Shown: piece by piece, positions 54,801-64,000 of the stretch
How the letters are laid out: every line of letters starts with the position of its first letter
Numbering within the stretch: the first letter of the stretch is position 1
Source: Siphonodentalium dalli
Lineage: Eukaryota; Mollusca; Scaphopoda; Gadilida; Siphonodentaliidae
Direction: 5' to 3'
Assembly (NCBI GenBank): GCA_032622095.1
Contig: CP136066.1
Span: forward strand, 145,607,559-145,671,558
Length of the DNA: 64,000 bases
Program-made: the position numbers and the translations under genes
Notes under the pieces: generated by a model
What the model was told of the DNA's origin: nothing
The model's input: only the letters and a program-made list of their open reading frames with translations
The model's database searches: none

Positions 54801-55776
54801 TTGGTCGGGACAGGGGAGACAACAAACACCGAATTGTATAGTAACATATTTAATCTGACAAACTGCCATTTGTGCACACTATATTCAACATACTGATAAA
54901 CTTTTAGAAGGGTTGTTCACAAAAAAATATGAAACATATCGATGGCAAATCACAGGCATTTGGGAAGGGAAGTTAAACCCATCATACATGAACACAAAAC
55001 AACCAATAGTCACGGGTATGGGTTCTTTGACCTTCTTTGTTCCGAATGTTATTCATTCCAAAGGATCTTTATTCCGAAAGTAGGCATATTCCTACAAAAA
55101 GGTGTCTATATCGGACAGTTCTTTATTCCGAAACAATTCAGGAAATGGTATAAGATTGTTGTTAACCCAATGGGAAACAATTAAACATGCCCCACCTGAT
55201 TCGACACCACTGGACAATTATTAATTATGAATTGTCTATATTAATTGCTTATACCTGAATATTATTAGCTGGAACTCATCGGCCCATCCATGACAGGTTT
55301 TAATGATCAGATATCGACTTTTAAGAAAAAGGGTAGTTAAGCCCGATTTTAGCTTTTTGTCCCGTTTTTAGCTTTTTGTCCAACTATTATCCACGATAAA
55401 GAACGTAATGTCCATCAACGCGAAATATGGAAGAGCGCTCCTAATATGTTTATTCTGATTGCATAATTTGTTATGCCCTTATGGGTATCCATCGTGTATG
55501 TGTGTTATGAAAGGTGTTGATTATTATTAGTGTACTTCATATTTAATTATTTGGTTTGAGGAAACATGAATTTTTAAATTCATGATTTGCATGCAATACC
55601 ACATTAGGCTTATTTTTCATATTTTAAAACTTGTTCCGATGTTGGTGTTTACTACCAGCTAGCTAGGATACGCTATATGGGTACTTTCTGAATAAAGAAC
55701 CTTCGGAACAAAGAACATTCTGAATATTGAACCTTCGGAATAATGACAATTCGGAATAAAGGCATGCCCCCAATAA

Positions 55777-56077
55777 CAACAGGCTTTTGATAAAATTTAA
55801 CACCCATGTGGTCAGGTCTCCAGTTGGCCACTCTCTACAAGGGGGTGTTTACTGAAAAGTTTCCAAATACTCATATCTATTTGGGTTGTATCACATGTGA
55901 AAGAAGTGAAAGCACAATTTGGCATCAATAGTATTTCACACAAAAAGATAAAAAAAAAAATCTTACTAAAATGCACTATGTGTTTTGATTCAAAACAAAC
56001 CTTAGTATTCAATTGGTTAACAAGGTATGTTGGGGTTTTGATTTTACAGATCACAATAAAGATGAGATTCAGATCTA
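55777..56077. other. No gene seen
   Basis: A-rich spacer between the 11.7-kb structure and the MITE cluster. Confidence 0.5.
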
Positions 56078-56337
56078 CAGTAATGCCCTAAATAATCGAC
56101 TCCTTAACCACAGCAGAATTATGGGTAACTTTTCAGGATTTAGTCGGAAATATGGCTTGTTGCCATTCATCGGAAAGCTCTCAGTGAGAGCTTTCTGATG
56201 AATGGCAACAAGCCATATTTCCGACTCTCAGTGAGAGCTTTCCGATGAATGGCAACAAGCCATATTTCCGACTAAATCCTGACAAATTACCCATAATTCT
56301 GTTGAGGTTAAGAAGTCGATTATTTAGAGCATTACTG
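56078..56337. mobile_element. Palindromic CAGTAATGCCC MITE, copy A
   Basis: Starts CAGTAATGCCCTAAATAATC and ends GCATTACTG, flanked by TA on both sides as in Tc1/mariner insertions. The arms extend through CACAGCAGAATTATGGGTAA and TTTAGTCGGAAATATGGC to a centre at GAAAGCTCTC. In this copy the right half is partly duplicated (GATGAATGGCAACAAGCC twice). Non-coding. Confidence 0.9.
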
Positions 56338-56759
56338 TAATTATGACAAGGTGTTTGACTAAAGGGTCAATGATTCAGCAAAGACATCTCAAAATTTATG
56401 GTGATTCTTACATGTATCTCAGTACTAAAATTCTATGAATGGGCAGGGAATATGAATTGATTATGATAGGCCTCAAATTCAAGTACATCAAAGCAAAATG
56501 GTGTGAGTAGCAATAAATGGCTGAAGCTGGAAGGTTGTAATCTAAATTCAGGAAGACTCATATCCTAGATTTTGTGTGAGTCACCTTATTAACCCTTTCA
56601 GTGCCAAGTCCGATTTTTGTAGGCCCCAATCCTCTAACTAATAAATGCAAATCTACTGATATACTAGTATGTCATCCCGTGCTAATTATATTGCAAAAAG
56701 TGCAGACCTTTTTCATATATTTCGAATAAAAAAGCCAAATTGCATGAGAGTCTTATCTA

Positions 56760-56826
56760 CAGTAATGCCCTTAGTAATCGACCCCTTAACCACAGCAGAA
56801 TTATGGGTAACTTTTCAGGATTTACT
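56760..56826. mobile_element. CAGTAATGCCC MITE, fragment B
   Basis: Only the left 67 bp, ending within TTTCAGGATTTA. Confidence 0.85.
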
Positions 56827-56998
56827 GAGATGTCTCTGTTTGCACTAATAGGTTGGACAGAGTGATACTGCTACTTGATTCTGGTGTGAAACTTCAATTT
56901 GAATTCCAGTTGAAATTCATTGTAGTGCTTATCCAGTGATTGTGAATTCAGTATACATTTATACCATTACAAAATTTACAATTGAATCAACATATCTA

Positions 56999-57178
56999 CA
57001 GTAATGCCCTAAATAATCTATTCCTTAACCACAGCAGAATTATGGGTAACATTTCAGGATTTAGTCGGAAATATGGCTTGTTGCCATTCATCGGAACAAG
57101 CCATAATTCTGATTAAATCCTGAAAAGTTACCCATAATTCTGCTGTGGTTAAGGAGTCGATTATTTAGGGCACTACTG
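56999..57178. mobile_element. CAGTAATGCCC MITE, copy C
   Basis: Both ends present with flanking TA; the centre is shortened (the arms meet at CATCGGAACAAGCC). Confidence 0.9.
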
Positions 57179-57181
57179 TAG

Positions 57182-58180
57182 TTCTTTGTACATATCTTAT
57201 ATCATAAGTCAGAACTTAAAGAGTTCTGTTTGAATGTATTAAATAAGCTGAAATTAATATAATACATCATTAAAAAGCTTATTCAAACCAGCTGATGTGA
57301 TTTTCAACTGCAATTAGTGATTTTTTTTAAATATGACCTTCACTATAACAGTAATGCTTAGATAACAATGGCTTCAACATGTGAAATTGCGTCATTGGAG
57401 AGTTATCAATCTCAAAGATATAAGAACAAACTCCATCTATTTTCCATATGTTCATCTTTGTGGTGATGGATTTACAAACCTTTTTTGATTTTTAACATTT
57501 ACCCACTGTGTTATATTCCTTTAAAGATATATCAATTTATAATGAAAATAGTCCTTACTTCACATATCAAGATGGCCACTGACACAAAGTCATGGTTCTC
57601 TGGCATCTATTGCGAATAAGAATTAAAATATGTGAATGACCAATTTTTACCCATTTAAAACATTCAAACAGTCATACATCTTTAAGGAAACTATTATAGT
57701 TTCTTCATTGAACAATAAAATTATCGGAATAGCTATGAAATACATGTATTGATATTCATATAAAATCAGTAAATATATGTATAATCCAAGGATATTTGAA
57801 CAACTAGCTTATGCTACATAAAATTCTGCTTTATCAATATAACTTAACTATCAAGCAAGCGCAATGAATAAAATCTAACAATTTTCTCAACAGCAGCTAA
57901 ATATAACATACAACATAGGGAAAAATATTATACATCTTTGGTAAAATATAATTTCTAATCATATAGTTCATAAATAATGTTGAATTTGACGAATTTCTAA
58001 GCAAATAATCTAAAGACGTACTCAACACCAATTGTGATACACTGTACAAATTGCGAACATTTCAATGAAATGTGATTATTTCAGCAGTTTGTAAAGTATG
58101 CTTCTTATCTGATTTTAAATTCACTGAATTGTTTTTAACCTTTTGATGATGGGAGCTTTACTGCTGCAGCATTAAAGATC
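57182..58180. other. No gene seen
   Basis: AT-rich, with no coding frame of note and no internal repeat that I could see; could be intronic. Confidence 0.5.
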
Positions 58181-58265
58181 CTGTGCCAGTGCACTCTATT
58201 ATATATGTGAGTCTCCCATATAATAATAGGGAGTATTGCATATATAAGAGAATGCATTGGCACAG
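58181..58265. repeat. Hairpin related to the fold-back inner palindrome
   Basis: CTGTGCCAGTGCACTCTATT at the left pairs imperfectly with AGAGAATGCATTGGCACAG at the right. The right half matches the inner hairpin of the fold-back element at 40832-41289, so the hairpin is an independent small element. Confidence 0.8.
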
Positions 58266-58465
58266 TGTTTTCGTAAAATTTCAGGAAGCTCTATAAACTT
58301 TTTTTTAAATATTCAAATATTGCAAAATTTAGGCCAAATGTTCAATGGAATTGAAGCCTGAACCCGTTTTTTGTCTGCATGTAATTAAAAGATGTTAACT
58401 TCAAATAGAATTAGATCGTGAGTCTGAAATAATTGCTAAATATGCCTTGGATGATCACTCGTATA

Positions 58466-58746
58466 CAGTAATGCTCTAAATAATCGACCCCTTAACCACA
58501 GCAGAATTATGGGTAACTTTTCAGGATTTAGTCGGAAATATGGCTTGTTGCCATTCATCGGAAAGCTCTCACCGATAGCTTTCCGATGAATGGCAACAAG
58601 CCATATTTCCGACTAAATCCTGAAAAGTTATCCATAACCGAGATCTTTCCGATGAATGGCAACAAGCCATATTTCCGACTAAATCCTGAAAAGTTACCCA
58701 TAATTCTGCTGTGGTTAAGGGGTCAATTATATTTAGAGCATTACTG
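58466..58746. mobile_element. CAGTAATGC MITE, copy D with duplicated right half
   Basis: Both ends and TA flanks are present. After a complete left arm the right-half text (TTTCCGATGAATGGCAACAA) occurs twice. Confidence 0.9.
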
Positions 58747-59245
58747 TAACTTCATCTCCTGTTGAGAATGTACTCACAGTTTGGTGGAGGTCATTATCCA
58801 CATATGTACATGTCAGAGAGAGATATGCCTAAAATAGGTTTCAAATGATTACCCATTCAAGTATTAACCGGGATCATGTTTGCTTAAATTAAAATTGTGC
58901 TGGACACCGAGAGCTTTCCGATGAATGGCAACAAGCCATATTTCCGACTAAATCCTGAAAAGTTACCCATAACCGAGATCTTTCCGATGAATGGCAACAA
59001 GCCATATTTCCGACTAAACCTGAAAAGTTACCCATAATTCTGCTGTGGTTAAGGGGTCGATTATATTTAGAGCATTACTGTAACTTCATCTCCTGTTGAG
59101 AATGTACTCACAGTTTGGTGGAGGTCATTATGCACATATGTACATGTCAGAGAGAGATATGCCTAAAATAGGTTTCAAATGATTACCCATTCAAGTACTA
59201 ACCGGGATCATGTTTGCTTAAATTAAAATTGTGCTGGAAACACTC
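58575..59245 (+). repeat. 335-bp tandem duplication including MITE halves
   Basis: TTACTGTAACTTCATCTCCTG occurs at 58741 and 59076. The match runs from the MITE right half through GTTTGGTGGAGGTCATTAT to AATTAAAATTGTGCTGGA. The second copy carries MITE right-half copy E (58908-59080). The copies are almost identical, so the event is recent. Confidence 0.92.
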
Positions 59246-59330
59246 AAAGGCAAGGATTACACCTTCCATAAAAGGGAACGTTTTAGTCAAAAACTTTTGC
59301 CACTATAACAGCACTTTAAAAACACTTTCA

Positions 59331-59485
59331 AGCAAGTCTGAGTTTAGTGTGCCTGGCATTTACTGAATGAGGTCCCCAGAGGGTGAATTTAGTGATGCTA
59401 TCCCGTATAGCGGGCTAGCGTCACTAAATTCACCCTCTGGGGACCTCATTCTGCAAATGACAGGCACACTAAACTCAGACTTGCT
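59331..59485. repeat. 155-bp long palindrome
   Basis: AGCAAGTCTGAGTTTAGTGT at the left against ACACTAAACTCAGACTTGCT at the right, continuing through GAATGAGGTCCCCAGAGGGT / ACCCTCTGGGGACCTCATTC. The centre is TATCCCGTATAGCGGGCTAG. Arms of about 75 bp are nearly perfect. Confidence 0.93.
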
Positions 59486-59736
59486 TTCAAGGACAAGCTA
59501 ATATTTAACTATGAGAATGGATACACGTGTAACCGGCCCACTGAGCAAATTGATATCTCATGTATTTCTTTCGATTCTATGAAACACAAAAGAAGGCATT
59601 CTGTCCCCTTGAGAAAGGGGTATTGCCACCCACCACACCCATGCTCCAGCGATCCTGCTTGAAGATCTAATGAGAATGAGACAAAACTTCTCAGTTACAA
59701 CTTGATAATTGGACTTCGAAGCATCAACAGACTATA
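59486..59736. other. No gene seen
   Basis: Spacer without features. Confidence 0.4.
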
Positions 59737-59842
59737 TAGTAATGCCCTAAATAATCGACTCCTTAACCACAGCAGAATTATGGGTAATTTTTCAGGATTT
59801 AGTTGGAAATATGGCTTGTTGCCATTCATCGGAAAGCTCTCT
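59737..59842. mobile_element. CAGTAATGCCC MITE, left half F
   Basis: Left arm only, with the first base changed (TAGTAATGCC), ending at GGAAAGCTCTC where the centre of symmetry would be. Confidence 0.85.
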
Positions 59843-60246
59843 CTGAGTCATGGGGAAAATATCATTCAATACTGAGACAGCTATGTGAGATTTCCACACA
59901 AAATCCGTGCTCTAGTCCCAATTCGGTTTCATAAGTTTACGACAATCATGCACACTTAGGAGATAAACATACTCTGTAGAATAATTTGGGAATCAAGCAT
60001 GAAAACAGTTTGTTAACAAGCAGGCTTGCTGGAGAGTTCATAAGCTGTTTTCATGCTTGAATCCCGAATATCCAACGGAACTTTTATCTCCATTCTAATC
60101 CAATCCACCAAAAATTAGAAAAGAAAATGCACGGAAAGCATTTTTATCAGCATTACATGCTTTGATGTGAGATATCCTTTTTCAGGTGATAAAATCTCTG
60201 GGTACGTTTCATAGGTTTACTTGGAGCAGCCAGAAACGCGTCTATA
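59843..60246. other. Imperfect inverted repeat, no gene
   Basis: ATCAAGCATGAAAACAG (about 59993) pairs with CTGTTTTCATGCTTGA (about 60047) around a short loop; otherwise unremarkable. Confidence 0.55.
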
Positions 60247-60470
60247 CAGTAATGTCCTAAATAATCAACTCCTTAACCACAGCAGAATTATGGGTAATTT
60301 TTTCAGGATTTAGTCGGAAATATGGCTTGTTGCCATTCATCGGAAAGCTCTCGCTGAGGGCTTTCCGGTGAATGGCAACAAGCCACATTTCCGACTAAAT
60401 ACTGAAAAATTGCCCATAATTCTGCTGTGGTTAAGGAGTCGATTATTTAGGGCATTACTGTATTTGATGT
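60247..60470. mobile_element. CAGTAATGCCC MITE, copy G
   Basis: The cleanest complete member: ends CAGTAATG and CATTACTG, TA flanks, and a simple centre GAAAGCTCTCGCTGAGGGCT. 224 bp. Confidence 0.92.
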
Positions 60471-63120
60471 GTGCTCTATTTAAAATTTGTGCATGCTTCA
60501 GCAGATGATGCTAGTGAATTGAAAACTACAGTTAGCAGCACTCGACCAATCAGAATGTGTGTTTTAGCACAAAATATTTGATAATTGAGTTTAATGTGGC
60601 TGTTGCTCATGCAAAACAATGGCACGAGTGTTGGCAATAAGAGTATTGATAAATTATAGTTGTGCCACATACTATTGGACGATAGCTTCCCTGACCAGTA
60701 TATGGATTTACAGTCTGTCACTGCTTTGACAGACCTCGCAGTTATATCACAGTCTGTTATAAGCAGAGGAAACTCTGTTAGATATGAGTCAAGCATAAGC
60801 CGGGAGACACTGCACAAACTTTAACATCAATAACAAGCAGGGTAAAAACAATAACAAAAATAAATAAGACATAAATATGAAAAGTAAAAACATAAATGCT
60901 AATTCTGATCCTGAATAAATGACATTGACCATAAGCACCACCACCGTAGGGTACAAACTAAATTGTTGCAGATCTAAAATGGCTTACAGAATGCAATGTA
61001 CCATCTGAGATATCTGCATTGTTAGGGAAAAAGGTGTCAAAAACATCTTTTTACAATAATTTAGGCTTCGTGTTTTGTTTGCATTATTGTTTAACACTTT
61101 CTTTACTAATTAATTCGTTAATTGATGAGTAGTCATCATAAGAAATGTTCAGATAACATATTCAGCATACGGCCGTTGTGTTGATCTTATTATCTGAATA
61201 TTTCCCACCAATGAATAGGCTATGAATCCTTTTGTGCTTGTATTATTTGTCATCTGCTTATATTTCCTGAACTTCCCTTCAGATTAATAATTGACCATTC
61301 CACTGAATTCTTTTATAACTGACGGTAGAATCCATTTATTAAATAATGGGTTAAATGTGCATCCCCTGTAGGGAGATGCTCAATATTTTCAAACAGACGT
61401 GAATTTGAACTGACCACAATGTCAGTTTACTCAAAATTTACTCAACTTGCCTCGATAGTAAATCCCTGACTGCTCCCCAGATTCAAAATCCAATATCGAA
61501 TCGGGAGGCCAGTTTGAGTTGACTCTCAAATCGAATTGGCCTAGAAGTTGACGTATGTCTTCAAATTCAGTAGCAGGATTGTTTCTATAAGGTGTCGAGA
61601 AATTCATTTTTTGTTTGTTGAACTCCTCTGAACTACTCACTCAATTAAAAAAAAAAGATGTTTTTCTAAAATTCTAAAATCAATATTTTGAAAAACTAAC
61701 ACCGTGGGGTACCACCTTGTCACCACACAAAATTTGGTTGAAGTCGGTCCAGGGCTCGAATATTCGCAGGGCCCTACTCCAGTCATATAAAGGACGGAAA
61801 TTGCCAAGCAAATGCAACACACGCGTATATGAATTTCAGTACTGTGTTCATAACCCTTTCTATAATAAATGGTTTCTCCCATTCAGTTATAAAGGCATAA
61901 AAATTGGAATGGTCTATTATCATTTGGAGGGGTGTTTAGGATAAATTAGCAACGACGAAAAGATAATACGTAACAAGTGCTGATGGATTCATGGTCATTG
62001 GTGGGAATTGTTCAGGCAATAAATGACCTTTGTTGAACTTATTATCTGAACATCTCCTGGAAACTACTCGTCAATGAGTATTCAATGAGAAATGGGTTAA
62101 TATTGTGGGAGCATGAAGCTTTCAAGGTGTCCCTTGTAATGTGTGCCATGTAAAATCCTAAATAGGTTGTCAGACGCAGAAATCACAGATGAAAGGCCCA
62201 TAACTCTGTTGAAAAACTGGCAAATGGTATAAAGTTTAGTGAAGTGGTTATTAACAATGACAAAGAATAATAGTACAGTGCCGATCTGGGACTGACAGCA
62301 CACCCTTTTGAGATTTTATTTGCAACAAATTTGGCATACACCTTAAGGGATTAATCAGATCAAAATGATTTCATTTGAATTTTTAGTGGAATTATTTTAA
62401 TAAAACAATTTTCAATCCAATAATCCATTCTGACAAGTACCTTGGTAAATCGTTCAAAACGTTTTTGCAGATTTCACATAAAAAATGTCTGAAATGCTGG
62501 AAATATGATCAGAAAACTATCTGAATGCCAGTAAACAGGAATTTTTGGTTCACATGTACTGCCTAAATTCACACATCATCAAGGAAACTACTGGCCTTTC
62601 TAAATACTAGTATGTCTAGGTTGATAAGCAAAAACATTAACTAATAAATGCATAGAACAAGTTAAGGATCTAGGAACCCTAATTTTTGCTAGGAATTTAG
62701 TCATGCAATATTCATCATATTTTGAACTTACATGGATGCACTATCGAATTGAGATATTGGAGATATTGGCCAAAATAAATTGTTCACATTGACACAAAAT
62801 GACCACAATATTCTGGAAATACAATTGACATGTGGTCCAAAGAATTCACCAATATTGTATAGTAAATATGAGGGTTCCTGATCCATATAAAGGTAGTGTC
62901 TCTCATCCTGATGATGTAATTCAATCAACAATTTCAGGGGTAAATTTTCAGACAAAATAAGTCTGAGTTTAGAGCTGTCTAGTTTTTAACATGGAAAAAC
63001 CAAAATGAACATTTGTGCCCCAGTTGCTGCGCCTTTGCAGCAAATTTGGTGTATATGATTTATTCGCCAAAAACTAGTTGCACATGTTTGCTGCATACTT
63101 TTGCTTTCCTGCAACATACT
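60471..63120. other. Gene-poor stretch
   Basis: Apart from the small open frame at 61431-61640 I see no gene. A dispersed-repeat phrase (TTGGTTGAAGTCGGTCC) lies at about 61734, and GGCCCATAACTCTGTTGAAA, as in the 170-bp array, at about 62196. The minus-strand frame at 60476-60817 has no recognisable content. Confidence 0.5.
61431..61640 (-). CDS. Hypothetical 69-residue open frame
   Basis: ATG start, acidic and protein-like composition (EFEDIRQLLGQFDLRV, NWPPDSILDFE), unlike the AT-driven frames around it. It could be a first coding exon ending near a GTAAAT donor at its 3' end, or chance. No family recognised. Confidence 0.25.
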   Translation of the reverse strand: MSSSEEFNKQKMNFSTPYRNNPATEFEDIRQLLGQFDLRVNSNWPPDSILDFESGEQSGIYYRGKLSKF

Positions 63121-63225
63121 GAGAGCTTTCCGATGAATGGCAACAAGCCATATTTCCGACTAAATCCTGAAAAAATACCCATAATTCTGCTGTAGTTAAT
63201 GAGCCGATTATTTATGGCATTACTG
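63121..63225. mobile_element. CAGTAATGCCC MITE, right half H
   Basis: Right arm only, from GAGAGCTTTCCGATGAATGG to GGCATTACTG with TA after it. Confidence 0.88.
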
Positions 63226-63737
63226 TAGCTATAATGCAGGAAGAGAGACTCTATCTTCAAAATACTGGAAATATCACAGGAAAGAAAATCAACATAAAAC
63301 AATCATTCACTTCCGTCTATATTAACATATTTATGATTGGAAAACCAGTAAATCTGTGTTGACCCTAATACATACTATGGGCCCCATTTTGACTATTTTT
63401 GAGAAATTTAAATAGTTTTTAAAAACATGCATGTCTGTTTTATTGCCAGTTTGTGGGGATAGCTCAACAAAAGCGGGAACAAAAGTTATTTCAAATTTAC
63501 AGACACAAAAGGAATTTGTTAAAGATGGTTATCCCTTCCCTGAATTTCTGTATTGATTCAGACTGGTAGAATAATAATTCTGAGTCAGAGAGGCCAATCA
63601 ACAGGGGCCTCTTTCAGAACGAGGTTCAAAGAAATTGTTGGAAGACGGACAAGAAGAGATAGCGCTTCTTTAAAGATACACAGTCCGATTTGACACAAAG
63701 TAATCTCATATTTCCTAAACCAATAATTCGGTTTAAA
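63226..63737. other. No gene seen
   Basis: Spacer without features. Confidence 0.4.
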
Positions 63738-64000
63738 GGTGCTCAATCCGATTCGATGGTCCCCATATTATCAGATTCCAACAATGACAACAACATTTTT
63801 AGAACTGCTGCTTGATTTTTAGAATTGATTAATTGCCCAAAAATAATGCTAACCACTGTCAACTATACTATAAAATTGCCCGAAGCGCAATGCGAAACGT
63901 GTTATTTATCAACGTGTTTTTCGACAAAATTTTGCCTTAGTACCAACAGAAACCCTCTTGATTTTAGAGTTATCATCTTCATCCGCAATTTGGTCGGCTC
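63738..64000. mobile_element. MITE with GGTACTCAATCCGAT ends, copy 3, cut by window end
   Basis: Starts GGTGCTCAATCCGATTCGAT. Interior text near the window end (TTTTAGAGTTATC, CTTCATCCGCAATTT) is the reverse complement of text in the copy at 38021-38458. Confidence 0.75.

Larger units (their letters stand above)
44086..55776. mobile_element. 11.7-kb structure with long terminal inverted repeats
   Basis: The left arm (44086-46412) and right arm (55008-55776) are inverted copies. The outer ends read TTATTGGGGGCATGCC and GGCATGCCCCCAATAA. Further pairs are TTCAATATTCAG / CTGAATATTGAA, CATCGGAACAAGTTTTAAAA / TTTTAAAACTTGTTCCGATG, CATATTAGGAGCGCTCTTC / GAAGAGCGCTCCTAATATG, and GGTGTCGAAT / ATTCGACACC. 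The left arm carries an extra 1.4 kb (about 44298-45733). The interior is mostly tandem arrays in inverted orientation on the two sides. No transposase is seen, and no clear target-site duplication. It could be a giant fold-back/MITE-like element or an inverted duplication. Confidence 0.75.

Noticed and set aside
63880-63920. Second hammerhead motif (GCGAAACGTG)
   Set aside because: GAAACGT is present but no CTGANGA core precedes it at the right distance.

Overview
This is a eukaryotic, AT-rich, intron-containing and very repeat-dense stretch, most likely from a lophotrochozoan and probably a mollusc. The pointers are fibrinogen-domain (FREP-type) lectin exons, a GIY-YIG Penelope-like retroelement, a Ty3/Gypsy element, Helitron-like ends, and long arrays of about 130-180 bp repeats of the kind common in bivalves and gastropods. 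The species call is inference. I see no rRNA, tRNA or CRISPR, and only one or two host genes; nearly everything else is mobile or repetitive DNA.

Layout. 1-1034: two tandem arrays. 1148-7531 (minus): a Ty3/Gypsy retrotransposon with an intact 1222-residue RT/RNase H/integrase frame, a protease frame, and a gag frame broken by one in-frame stop; no LTR pair was found. 7847-8039: a 29-bp minisatellite. 8910-9414 (minus): a decayed Crypton-derived (QRICH1/ZMYM-like) recombinase fragment. 10.3-20.5 kb: palindromes, a 170-bp tandem array, dispersed repeats and a hAT end. 21732-24612 (plus): two exons of a fibrinogen-related gene in matching phase; the fibrinogen exon has two nonsense codons. 24.8-27.0 kb: three Helitron-like units, one carrying many AAGGTCA half-sites.

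28585-37560 holds the most interesting system: two head-to-tail copies of a Penelope-like element (the first 5'-truncated, the second about 5.5 kb), flanked by nearly identical 117-bp direct repeats. The element encodes an SGNH/GDSL-hydrolase ORF1 followed by an RT plus GIY-YIG ORF2. ORF2 lies in the -1 frame, and ORF1 ends in the classical slippery heptamer TTTAAAC directly before its stop codon, in both copies. A hammerhead-ribozyme-like motif precedes ORF1, and a lysine-rich ORF lies further upstream. Both copies carry inactivating changes but at different sites.

40105-40709 (plus): a second fibrinogen-domain exon, intact and in the same splice phase as the broken one, followed by a fold-back element and a duplicated piece of its own 3' end. 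44086-55776: an 11.7-kb structure with long inverted terminal arms, whose interior is built of 177-, 156-, about 140- and 50-bp arrays and carries a non-autonomous hAT insertion (48714-49941) with a target-site duplication. 56-63.2 kb: eight copies or fragments of one palindromic Tc1/mariner-like MITE, other palindromes and a 335-bp tandem duplication. Mobile families recur across the window: GGTACTCAATCCGAT MITEs at 38.0, 42.3 and 63.7 kb, and CTCGTATTTAAATTCGCGC MITEs at 23.4 and 42.8 kb.
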